Part shown: positions 17,338 through 24,968 of the stretch, piece after piece
Position numbering within the stretch: position 1 is the first letter of the stretch
How the letters are laid out: every line of letters starts with the position of its first letter
NCBI GenBank assembly: GCA_910577275.1
Contig: CAJTMW010000006.1
Span: 124,001 to 188,000, forward strand
DNA length: 64,000 bases
Reading direction: 5' to 3'
Origin: an uncultured Lachnospiraceae bacterium
GTDB lineage: Bacteria > Bacillota > Clostridia > Lachnospirales > Lachnospiraceae
Position numbers and translations under genes: made by a program
The notes under the pieces: model-generated
What the model was told of the DNA's origin: nothing
Seen by the model: only the letters and a program-made list of their open reading frames with translations
Databases searched by the model: none

Positions 17338-18909
17338 TTAAAATTGCATGTAAATAAACTGTTCCGCATGATAGCCCGGGCCATACATCCCGAAAATGAA
17401 AATAGCGATTACGAGAAGATAAAAAATGAAATATCTCACCGCATTTTCCTTTTTCTGGACAAGCACCGGCATATTCAGTTTTCTGGCATTGCACAGCTCG
17501 TCTATGATTAGAACCACCGCAATGCCGCTGACAATTACAAGGGCTTCCACGCCGCCAATCTGCACGGCTTCTGCAGTTTCCCGCCATTTTTCAGGATGAA
17601 TGCCCGCCGTAAAAATCCCGCTCACATAGCTTAAAGCTTCCCGCAGACTCTGAGCCCTGAAAAATATCCACGCAAAAGCCACTTCCACGAAGGTAAGCAG
17701 CCGCCCTCCCCGGATTTTCCATCCCGCTTTCCGGCACAGCGCGTCAATCACCGAATAAATTCCGTGCAAAAGCCCCCACACCGCAAAATGTATCCCGGCG
17801 CCGTGCCACATCCCGCACACCAGAAAGACAATCACCGTATTTATGCATTTTCTGGCAATTCCCTTACGGTTTCCGCCCAGCGGAATATATAAATAATCAC
17901 GAAGCCAACTGCTTAAGGAAACATGCCATCTGCGCCAGAAATCCGTGATGCTCACGGCACAGTAAGGTCCTTTGAAATTCTGCGCCAGGTCAAGCCCGAA
18001 GATTTTCCCGCAGCCTATGGCAATGTAGGAGTATCCGGCAAAATCACAGTAAATCTGCATGGTGTAAAAGAACGCGCCCAGCAAAAGCCAGAAGCTGTCA
18101 AAGGTCTCCGGGGCGGCAAAAATCTGATTCACCGTCACCGCCAGCCGGTCGGCCACCACCATTTTCATGAAATATCCCCAAAGCATATAAGTAAACGCCG
18201 TGGAAAGCCGCCCTCTGTCGCCGAACCTCACCTGCGTAAGCCTTTTAAGCTGCGGCAGAAAGTCCTGCTCCCTTAAAATAGGCCCGCTTACCAGCTTCGG
18301 GAAAAATGCAAGATAACATCCCAGATATATGAAATTTTTTTCCGCACCGCTCTTTCCTCTATAAATATCCGCCAGATACCCGATTGCCTGAAACATGTAA
18401 AAGGATAAGCCCACAGGCATTGCCAGACTTGCGGCAAGCCGCTGCGGCGCCTGCCAGCCTCCACAGGAAACAGGATTCCCATTAAAGACAAGGTTCAGCA
18501 GCCAGGCTCCATACTTATACACGCACAAAACAATAATCAGAAATCCGATTGCAAAAATTGCAAACCCCCGAACCCGCCGTGTTTTGCCGCGTCCGCTTTC
18601 CCCACACTCTCCGCGCAGTCCGCCATCTTCGCCGCAACTTACCTCGCCCTCTCCGCGCAGTCCGCCATCTTCGCCGCAGCTTACCTCGTCCTCTCCGCGC
18701 GTTTTGCCCTGCAGCCTCTCCAGACGGATGCCGGCTCTCCAGGTAAAAATCGAAATCAGAATCAGAACCGCCAGTCCCCGCATGTCTATCCATCCGCAGA
18801 AAGCGTAGCTGGAAAGAAGAAGAAGGGCAGGACGGCAATTTACCGGCAACAAAAAGAACAGTGTCACAACAATCCCCAGAAAAACGGGAAAAATCATTGT
18901 CACAAACAA
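17338..18909 (-). CDS. MBOAT family O-acyltransferase (AlgI/DltB-like)
   Basis: A polytopic membrane protein of 523 residues when started at the TTG at 18909; a GTG at 18903 and an ATG at 18897 are alternatives, and spacing from the GGAG site fits the GTG best. The signature FWRRWHVSLSSWLRDYLYIP and the later GMWHGAGIHF, whose His is the MBOAT catalytic residue (about residue 368), are intact. Such proteins pass acyl groups across the membrane to acetylate alginate, peptidoglycan or teichoic acid, working with the SGNH partner encoded next. A hydrophilic loop after the second helix (about residues 68-110) is built from a 14-residue tandem duplication. First gene of the five-gene block. Confidence 0.88.
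   Translation of the reverse strand: MFVTMIFPVFLGIVVTLFFLLPVNCRPALLLLSSYAFCGWIDMRGLAVLILISIFTWRAGIRLERLQGKTRGEDEVSCGEDGGLRGEGEVSCGEDGGLRGECGESGRGKTRRVRGFAIFAIGFLIIVLCVYKYGAWLLNLVFNGNPVSCGGWQAPQRLAASLAMPVGLSFYMFQAIGYLADIYRGKSGAEKNFIYLGCYLAFFPKLVSGPILREQDFLPQLKRLTQVRFGDRGRLSTAFTYMLWGYFMKMVVADRLAVTVNQIFAAPETFDSFWLLLGAFFYTMQIYCDFAGYSYIAIGCGKIFGLDLAQNFKGPYCAVSITDFWRRWHVSLSSWLRDYLYIPLGGNRKGIARKCINTVIVFLVCGMWHGAGIHFAVWGLLHGIYSVIDALCRKAGWKIRGGRLLTFVEVAFAWIFFRAQSLREALSYVSGIFTAGIHPEKWRETAEAVQIGGVEALVIVSGIAVVLIIDELCNARKLNMPVLVQKKENAVRYFIFYLLVIAIFIFGMYGPGYHAEQFIYMQF
18607..18700 (-). repeat. 42-bp in-frame tandem repeat inside the MBOAT gene
   Basis: A 42-bp unit beginning CTCTCCGCGCAG recurs at 18607, 18649 and, partially, 18691, with only a few substitutions. 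Translated, it is a 14-residue unit rich in Gly, Glu and Arg with the core VSCGEDGG. It lies in a cytoplasmic or external loop and keeps the frame open, so copy number may vary between strains. Confidence 0.85.
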
Positions 18910-19249
18910 TGTGCTCCACTCCCATCATTTAGTTTTTATTCACGTACACTGTCTGCTGCCTGTCTTCTCATAGAAACAAGATTTCCATCTTGCTGATTTC
19001 ATGCAAAAATTGTTTCCCTAGAAGCGTGGCTTTGACGCAAACCGCTTTGGTTTCACTCCTCAGGTTTGCTCTGGTCGTTTTTAACTGCCTATTAGTATAA
19101 CAAAAAAGAAGCCTTTTATAAGGCCTCTTTTCCAAAATTAAGAAATACTTAAGAGAATATTCCATAATATCTCATAAATATACTGTTATAAGATAATCTT
19201 CCAGGTAAAAAACCGGCGTTAAAAAAATTTTCTTCCGCATTCATGCCGC
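18910..19249. other. 340-nt intergenic region
   Basis: No convincing gene. It holds the terminator of the oxidoreductase operon (19102-19129), a small hairpin with CAAGAT and ATCTTG arms (about 18978-18993), and must contain the promoter of the MBOAT operon, which was not pinned down. An open frame of 65 codons on the minus strand (18968-19165) covers the hairpin. It looks like a translation of an intergenic repeat rather than a gene. Confidence 0.5.
19102..19129 (-). terminator. Intrinsic terminator of the 2-oxoacid oxidoreductase operon
   Basis: On the minus strand AAGAGGCCTT pairs with AAGGCTTCTT around an ATAA loop, with one imperfect pair, and is followed directly by a T-run (AAAAAA on the plus strand). 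It is 120 nt beyond the operon's last stop. Confidence 0.75.
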
Positions 19250-21565
19250 TTACAGAATCGGGCTCTCCGATTTTGCTTTCAGCCGCGCAAACCTTCTGTC
19301 GATTTCGCTTTGCAGCTCCTCCACCACTTCTCTGTACTCCACCTTTTGCAGGTGTCTGGTTCGCCCCATCATGGAGAGCCAGTCAAGAACCGGTATCTTT
19401 TTCCCGGCCTGCTCCGGGTTATAATTCAGCGTTGTTTTTCCTTTTTCCACCTCATAGAGAGGGAAAAAGCAGCAGTCCACCGCGGAGGCAATCACCTTCC
19501 GCTCAGTTGCCGGGGTATCGTTCCAGTTTAAGGGGCAGGCGGAGAGGGCTTTCACGTAAGCCGTGCCGGTGGTTTTAGCATAATATGCCGCCTTGGCCGC
19601 CTTTTTGATAAAGTCAACGGGATTGGATTCCGCCATGGTCGCCACATAGGGAATGCCGGTTGCCGCCATCATCTGGGGCATATCCTTATGGAAAAAGGTC
19701 TTTCCATACTGATATTTCCCCACATGGGAGGTGGCGCTTCTGGCTCCTTTCGGGGTGGAGTAGGAAAGCTGGTAGCCTGTGTTCATATAACCGCCGTTGT
19801 CGTATTCAAACAAAATCAGCCGGTGTCCCCGGAGCGCCGTCCCCAGGGCGGAGCCCATACCGATATCCATGCCGCCGTCTCCGCTTACCATCACAAAAAT
19901 AATATCGCCGGGCGGGATTTCTCCCTTCTTTTGCTTCCGGTAACAGATTTCCGCAAGGCCGCTTAAAGTCGCCGCCCCATTCTGGAACAGATTGTGAAGA
20001 TAGGGCACCTTAAAGCTTGTGCGGGGATAGGCGGTAGTGACAATCATTCCGCAGCCGGTCTGGAAAAGAAGCACCACCGGGTCTTCTATGGCCCGCAAAA
20101 GAAGATTGATATTTACAGGAATCCCGCAGCCCGGACAGGCGCCGTGCCCCGGCGCAAGCCGCTTGGGAACCGCCGCGGTGGCGTTCAGGGTGCCGCCGCT
20201 TACCTGGGCGAAGCCTTCCCCGGACTCTGTTACAGAGGTTGCGCCAATCCTTGTCCGCTCTGCAGTAAGAGGGGCGAAGAAGGGAGCGTCGGCTTTTTTG
20301 CCGCCTTCTGCTGCTTCAGGACACTTTTCAGCCCCTTTGCTGGTTTCTGATACCGTTTTTTCCTCCCGTGCCTCCCTGCCATTTCCTGTCCCGGCATTTT
20401 CATCCACGCCATAATATCCAAAATCCGGCGTATCGGGATTTTCCGCCCACTCCGCCATCCGCACCGCGTCCTCTGTAAAAAAGTCCAGACCCCCAAGCCC
20501 GTAAATCAGACTTTTAATTTTGACAATACTGCCGTACCTTTGCATGGCTGCCCGGACCTCTATGGACAGATTGCCGCCTCCCGCGCCGTAGCTGTCCTGC
20601 CTGTCAGCCACCAAAAGGCAGGAGGCATTCTTACAGTATTCATGAACCTCCTCGTAAGGAAAAGGACGCAGCGTATGAACCGTCACGATGCCCGCCTTTT
20701 TGCCCTTACCGCGAAGCTCGTCCACCGCCTCTCTTGCCGTCTCGTAAGACGAACCAAGCAGAATCAAAATCGTATCCGCATCCTCATGACAATATCCTTC
20801 CGCCTTATCATAGCTCCGCCCTGACATTTCCCCGTAAGACTCAAAAAGCTCCGGCAGCTTTCTGCCGGCCTCCTCCATTGCCAGATGAAGCTGATACCTG
20901 TTGCCAATCAAATCCGGTTCGTTCATATAAGAGCCCACGGTAATGGGATGCTCCAGGTCAAGGAAAGGGTACTCCTCCTTTTTCGCCCCGATAAAGTCCC
21001 TCACAGCCTCTCCCCGCTCAAACCGCATACACCTTCTTTTCTGGTGGCTGGTAAAAAATCCGTCGTAAGCCACGATTACCGGAAGCCGCACCGCCTCCGC
21101 CAGCTTCAGCGCAATGATATTGAAATCGTATACCTCCTGAGCCGTCTTTGCAAAAAGAATGGGCCATCCGGCATTTAACATAAACATAATGTCGCTGTGG
21201 TCGCCTTTAATGGACAGCGGCCCCGAAATGGTCCGGCAGACCACATTCATCACCATAGGGTATCTGGTGCCCGACTGCACCGGGAATTGCTCCAGGGCAT
21301 ACAAAAGACCGTTTGCGCTGGTAGCGTTGATTACCCTGCCGCCGCCCACGGACGCTCCATAGCAGATTCCCGCTGCGCTGTGCTCTCCCTCCGCAGCTAT
21401 CATAATCAGGTCGGTTTCCCCGCCCGCCTTCATGGTATCCAGTCCCTCTGCTATCTGAGTGGAAGGGGTGATTGGATAATAGCCCATCAGGTCATAACCT
21501 ATCTGTTTGATGGCAATCGTCGCCATCTCGTTTCCGCTTGCGTATTCCATTACCTGTTTTTCCAT
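19250..21565 (-). CDS. 2-oxoacid:ferredoxin oxidoreductase, fused alpha-beta subunits
   Basis: A 771-residue protein that joins two usual subunits. Residues 1-370 are the alpha (pyrimidine-binding) part, with MGYYPITPSTQIAE near 29-42. A hydrophilic linker rich in Glu, Lys, Ala and Gly spans roughly 375-455. Residues of about 460-771 are the beta (thiamine pyrophosphate) part, with GHGACPGCGIPVN and SGDGGMDIGMGS, the latter the TPP/Mg motif. The enzyme oxidatively decarboxylates a 2-oxoacid to the acyl-CoA and reduces ferredoxin. Sequence does not settle whether the substrate is pyruvate or a branched or aromatic oxoacid. Start and upstream stop overlap as TAATG, giving tight coupling to the gamma-delta gene. 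Confidence 0.9.
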   Translation of the reverse strand: MEKQVMEYASGNEMATIAIKQIGYDLMGYYPITPSTQIAEGLDTMKAGGETDLIMIAAEGEHSAAGICYGASVGGGRVINATSANGLLYALEQFPVQSGTRYPMVMNVVCRTISGPLSIKGDHSDIMFMLNAGWPILFAKTAQEVYDFNIIALKLAEAVRLPVIVAYDGFFTSHQKRRCMRFERGEAVRDFIGAKKEEYPFLDLEHPITVGSYMNEPDLIGNRYQLHLAMEEAGRKLPELFESYGEMSGRSYDKAEGYCHEDADTILILLGSSYETAREAVDELRGKGKKAGIVTVHTLRPFPYEEVHEYCKNASCLLVADRQDSYGAGGGNLSIEVRAAMQRYGSIVKIKSLIYGLGGLDFFTEDAVRMAEWAENPDTPDFGYYGVDENAGTGNGREAREEKTVSETSKGAEKCPEAAEGGKKADAPFFAPLTAERTRIGATSVTESGEGFAQVSGGTLNATAAVPKRLAPGHGACPGCGIPVNINLLLRAIEDPVVLLFQTGCGMIVTTAYPRTSFKVPYLHNLFQNGAATLSGLAEICYRKQKKGEIPPGDIIFVMVSGDGGMDIGMGSALGTALRGHRLILFEYDNGGYMNTGYQLSYSTPKGARSATSHVGKYQYGKTFFHKDMPQMMAATGIPYVATMAESNPVDFIKKAAKAAYYAKTTGTAYVKALSACPLNWNDTPATERKVIASAVDCCFFPLYEVEKGKTTLNYNPEQAGKKIPVLDWLSMMGRTRHLQKVEYREVVEELQSEIDRRFARLKAKSESPIL

Positions 21566-22710
21566 TATACTTCTCCTCCTTCCATTCTTTTTTCCGTCAG
21601 GTAAGATTCCGAAGTGATATAGCCGTCAGGTCCCGCTTCTATATAATAGTCGGGCTTACGCAGCAAATCCTGATTGGGAAGGAAATACTTTTTATCCGGG
21701 TGCTCCGCTTCCAGTCCCTTTACCAGAGCATTCACCGGACACACATCCACACAGCGCAGGCAGCCCTTACAGTGATAGTAATCCAGCCCTTTGTTTACCA
21801 TCATTTCCCGTCCGTTGTATTCCCCCTTTGCAAACTGGAATACCATGTCCGGGCAGGCGGAATCGCAAAATCCGCAGTTAATGCATCTTTCCTTAATAAA
21901 AACAGGGATATAGCCCTGCCTTGAGGGAGATAAATCAGCCACCACTGTGCTTCCGAATCTGGGGTTGATTCCACCCTCGGGCATGGCGGGAGAGACTGCC
22001 TTTGCCGGACAATGAGCGCTTTTACGGTCTGCTTTCCTGTCGGTCTTTTCCCTGCCGTCTGTACCGGGACTGCCTTTCATGCCAATACCTGCTGTCTCCT
22101 CCACTTCCTCATATCCCCGCCTGATACCCTCCAGATTTCCTTTCAGCGCATCCGGGTATTTTTTGCCCAGGGCCGCTTCGCAGACCTTATTGATATCCGA
22201 AAGGGGCACAAAGCCCATCACTTTTGCCATGGCTCCAAGCATCACCACATTAATCCGCGAACGGGTTTCCATGGCTATTTTCTGAGCTCTCACCCCGTAA
22301 CAGGCTTTCACTCTTACGGGTACCGCCGCCCTCTCCCTGCCTTCCTCCAGGGCAAGAATCACCTCCGTATTTTCATCGCAGCCCTCCCACACCTTTTCAT
22401 CCTGCATCAGCGCCTGGTGAAAAATTACAAGCAAATCGGGATGGATTACAGGCGAATGGACTCTGATTTCCGTCTCCTTTGCGCAATATCTGATGTATCC
22501 CTTAACCGGGGTGCCGGTCTTTTCCGAACCATAGCTGGAAAAGCTCACGCTGTTTAAATCCAGATGCTTAACGCCAAGCTCCCCGAGCATTTTTCCGCAC
22601 AGATTGGCGCCAAGGCCGCCGATGCTTTCCAGCCGGATTTCGTAATATTTACTGCCCGCGCGAAGCGGCAGCCGCGTTTTTGCTTTTGTTTCATTTATCT
22701 CCTGCTGCAT
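21565..22710 (-). CDS. 2-oxoacid:ferredoxin oxidoreductase, fused gamma-delta subunits
   Basis: A 381-residue protein. Residues of about 20-200 are the gamma domain (IRLESIGGLGANLCGKM, then SYGSEKTGTPVKGYIR). A Lys/Asp-rich linker follows (about 205-245). The C-terminal delta domain has two [4Fe-4S] ferredoxin motifs, CINCGFCDSACP and CKGCLRCVDVCP, which carry electrons to ferredoxin. It is the first gene of a two-gene operon and makes one enzyme with the alpha-beta fusion. The arrangement condenses a four-subunit VorABCD/PorABCD-type complex into two chains. The upstream gap of 187 nt is divergent to a cupin gene. Confidence 0.9.
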   Translation of the reverse strand: MQQEINETKAKTRLPLRAGSKYYEIRLESIGGLGANLCGKMLGELGVKHLDLNSVSFSSYGSEKTGTPVKGYIRYCAKETEIRVHSPVIHPDLLVIFHQALMQDEKVWEGCDENTEVILALEEGRERAAVPVRVKACYGVRAQKIAMETRSRINVVMLGAMAKVMGFVPLSDINKVCEAALGKKYPDALKGNLEGIRRGYEEVEETAGIGMKGSPGTDGREKTDRKADRKSAHCPAKAVSPAMPEGGINPRFGSTVVADLSPSRQGYIPVFIKERCINCGFCDSACPDMVFQFAKGEYNGREMMVNKGLDYYHCKGCLRCVDVCPVNALVKGLEAEHPDKKYFLPNQDLLRKPDYYIEAGPDGYITSESYLTEKRMEGGEV

Positions 22711-22846
22711 TCCATACTGTCCTTTCTTTCAGGCAAAGTCTGTTGTCTCCAGATACAGTATGTTTTTTTTCGGGGGAAATATACATTTTCAGAAAAGGTT
22801 GAGAAATGAGAGCAATTTTATACAAGCGCAGCTGTTTCCACACTCT

Positions 22847-22852
22847 TATAAT
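22847..22852 (+). promoter_or_regulatory. Possible -10 box of the cupin gene
   Basis: TATAAT lies 45 nt before the cupin ATG. No good -35 is seen at 16-18 nt, so the assignment is tentative. Confidence 0.35.
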
Positions 22853-22897
22853 GACGTTATCGGAATTTAAAAATTCAAACAGCAGGAGGAAAAATTT

Positions 22898-23287
22898 ATG
22901 AGCAGTAATTTATTTGAAACATTTAACAGGGGAACGCTTAAGCTTCCTGAAAAATCGGTGGAATTTGCAGATATTCCATGGTGCAGACACCCGGAATTTG
23001 AAGGAGTGGAATTAAAGCACATCGTTACCGGAGCAAATACAGACGGGCGCTTCAGCTGCCATCTCGTCCGTATCGCGCCCCATAAGCGCATTGGAAATCA
23101 TATTCATCAGACCCAGGTGGAAATTCACGAGGTCATTGACGGCGCCGGTGTGTGTATCAATGGCGGGACTGAACTTATCTATAAAACAGGTATCGTTTCC
23201 GTGATACCGTCCGGTGCGCCGCATGAAATAGACGCAGGTGAAACGGGATTGTATCTGTTCGCCAAATTTGTTCCGGCATTATGTTAA
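22898..23287 (+). CDS. Cupin-fold protein
   Basis: A 129-residue single-domain cupin. The first cupin motif is present as GNHIHQTQVEIHEVIDG, with metal-binding His and Glu residues, and the second as PSGAPHEIDAG. Such small cupins act as sugar or small-molecule binding or isomerising proteins; no specific reaction can be read. The ATG at 22898 has an AGGAGG site 8 nt upstream. It is convergent with an AraC-type regulator whose stop overlaps its own by 3 nt (shared TTAA), so the pair may be functionally linked. Confidence 0.8.
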   Translation: MSSNLFETFNRGTLKLPEKSVEFADIPWCRHPEFEGVELKHIVTGANTDGRFSCHLVRIAPHKRIGNHIHQTQVEIHEVIDGAGVCINGGTELIYKTGIVSVIPSGAPHEIDAGETGLYLFAKFVPALC

Positions 23288-23925
23288 ACCTGTAAGCCCG
23301 CCGCCCGTTTATACTCATTTGGCGTCAGTCTGACGATTTTACGAAAGCATCGGTCAAAGTGGCTCTGGTCGCAAAATCCTGTGGCATGGGCCACTCTGGT
23401 CACGCTTTCACCCTTTTCCAAAAGCTTCTGCGCCTTTCTGATTCTGCACTGTAACTGAAACTGATGCGGGGTCAGGCCGCAGCAAATCTTAAACTGTCGA
23501 ATCATATGGTAAGGACTTACGCACATATCCTTTGCCATGTCCCTGATAAGAAAAACATTCTCCGGCGCATTTAAAATGGTTTGTCTCAGCTTTTTTATAT
23601 AGCTGACATCGGCCTGTCCAGCCATTTCGCCCATCGCTTTATCAACCGGAATACACACACTGAGCATGGTATAGGCACTATCGTCTGCTGGTTCTATCGC
23701 ATGGGAGATATCCGGCATGATGTAAAAGGCTTCGCCGGCGCGGCAGAGACCTTCCCTCCCATTACAAACAAGACGGACCGTTCTTTCCATAATATAACCT
23801 ACTGTAATGTGACTTGCGTGTGTATGCATCGGATAGGAACGTGTGGAGTTTTCGCAATATATAACATCCGTATTTTTATCTGAATAATATTTTATATTTC
23901 CATGTTCTGTTTTCAGAGTTTCCAT
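23284..23925 (-). CDS. AraC-family transcriptional regulator
   Basis: A 213-residue regulator. The N-terminal cupin-like ligand-binding half has MHTHASHITVGY and AGEAFYIMPDISHAIEP. The C-terminal half is the AraC double HTH, with MAKDMCVSPYHMIRQFK and a second helix set ending HFDRCFRKIVRLTPNEYKR. The ATG at 23925 has AGGAGCC 9 nt upstream. Its stop overlaps that of the convergent cupin gene. The effector is unknown. No operon partner is visible on its own strand. Confidence 0.85.
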   Translation of the reverse strand: METLKTEHGNIKYYSDKNTDVIYCENSTRSYPMHTHASHITVGYIMERTVRLVCNGREGLCRAGEAFYIMPDISHAIEPADDSAYTMLSVCIPVDKAMGEMAGQADVSYIKKLRQTILNAPENVFLIRDMAKDMCVSPYHMIRQFKICCGLTPHQFQLQCRIRKAQKLLEKGESVTRVAHATGFCDQSHFDRCFRKIVRLTPNEYKRAAGLQV

Positions 23926-23944
23926 AATCCCCGGCTCCTGCTGC

Positions 23945-24052
23945 TTACGCCATCTGCATCACTTTGGTCGCAAGCTCTTTTTCTCTGTCAAGCAAATATT
24001 CCCCCAAAACATTCCGGTTCTTGCATATACGAATTGTTTCTGTAGCCGCCCT
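23945..24052 (-). pseudogene. Degraded 3' end of an Rpn/transposase-like nuclease gene
   Basis: Between the AraC gene and the ABC permease a minus-strand frame of about 35 codons ends at TAA 23945-23947. It encodes ATETIRICKNRNVLGEYL followed by LDREKELATKVMQMA. The pattern of a TIRICKxxNVLxEYLxxREKE motif resembles the region after the nuclease domain in Rpn-family (PD-(D/E)XK, putative transposase) proteins of Lachnospiraceae, recalled from memory. There is no start codon or upstream body; the frame runs into the neighbouring gene. It is best read as a remnant. Confidence 0.4.
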
Positions 24053-24056
24053 CTCC

Positions 24057-24845
24057 TCACGCCGCCAAATCCCTTCTCCCGTAAATTACCCACGCTGCGG
24101 CAAAGGAAATCACCGCCGCCAGCGCACTGACTGCCACCATACTGCCCTCAATCCTTCCGCCGGTAAAAATATCCGTGGCATTGGAAAAATAGTAAGGCGT
24201 TACATACTTCAAATCCTCGATGTCCGGCACAATCCGGCACATCAAATCCATTATATATAGAAGAACCGCAAATCCCAGCGCCGCTCCCGTCTGCTTTCTT
24301 TTGCAGATTGCGGATATCAGAAAGCACAGGCTCCCCACTTCCAGCTGCATCAGAAGCTGCGCGGCGTGGAATAGCGCCAGGTTTTTTCCCGACGGCATTT
24401 CCCCGGCCAGCGCAAATCCCGCAAATTCCCAGATAACACATAAAAAATTGAATAGTAAAATCATTGCCGCTGCCGATAAGTACTTCCAGCATACAATATA
24501 TCCTCTGCCCAGCGGCAGGGTATTCAAAAATTCCGAGGTATGCCCTTCCTCCTCTTTTGACAGCATACAAACGCCTGTCATCGCGGCGAACATCGCCCCT
24601 CCAATAGCATAAATCAGAGCCACCTCCGTGGCGAAAAAGCCCTCCATGGTACTGACGTTCATCCGGTCAAGCCCCAGCGCCGAGGAAAAAGTCCCCATCT
24701 GAGCATAGGCGTCCGCCATTTTCTCCATAGACTCCTTAAGGCCGCCGAAAAGAAGAATACAGCCAAAGCAGGAAAATCCCACGCAGGCCGCCCATATAAT
24801 TATTAATTTTAGATTTAATTTTAACTCATGTTTGAATAGTATCAT
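24057..24845 (-). CDS. ABC-2 type transporter permease
   Basis: A 262-residue membrane protein with six likely transmembrane segments, started at the second ATG of an ATGATG pair because GGAGG lies 5 nt upstream; an ATG at 24857 is less likely. The LNTLPLGRGYIVCWKYLS segment is characteristic of ABC-2 exporter permeases of the NatB/YhaP kind. It pairs with the ATPase encoded 110 nt upstream and belongs to the LytTR-DUF3021-ATPase-permease unit. Such modules export peptides, lipids or ions and are often switched on by membrane stress. Substrate unknown. Confidence 0.82.
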   Translation of the reverse strand: MILFKHELKLNLKLIIIWAACVGFSCFGCILLFGGLKESMEKMADAYAQMGTFSSALGLDRMNVSTMEGFFATEVALIYAIGGAMFAAMTGVCMLSKEEEGHTSEFLNTLPLGRGYIVCWKYLSAAAMILLFNFLCVIWEFAGFALAGEMPSGKNLALFHAAQLLMQLEVGSLCFLISAICKRKQTGAALGFAVLLYIMDLMCRIVPDIEDLKYVTPYYFSNATDIFTGGRIEGSMVAVSALAAVISFAAAWVIYGRRDLAA

Positions 24846-24927
24846 CATATCCTCCATACAAAAGTTCTTCTCAGGCCGATTACTTATCCCCGCACCACTC
24901 TGTCCTTTGAGTCAACGCCCCACAACA

Positions 24928-24968
24928 GTCAAATGCCTGAAAGCAGTCACCTGGCTCATTGCTCGCGG
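24928..24968 (+). repeat. Dispersed repeat, copy D
   Basis: A 41-bp stretch that matches, in reverse orientation, 28327-28367 at 33 of 41 positions. It runs over the stop codon and final residues of the ABC ATPase gene, so that repeat now supplies part of its 3' end. Confidence 0.6.

Noticed and set aside
18607..18700. CRISPR-like repeat
   Set aside because: The units are directly adjacent with no spacers and lie in frame within the MBOAT gene.
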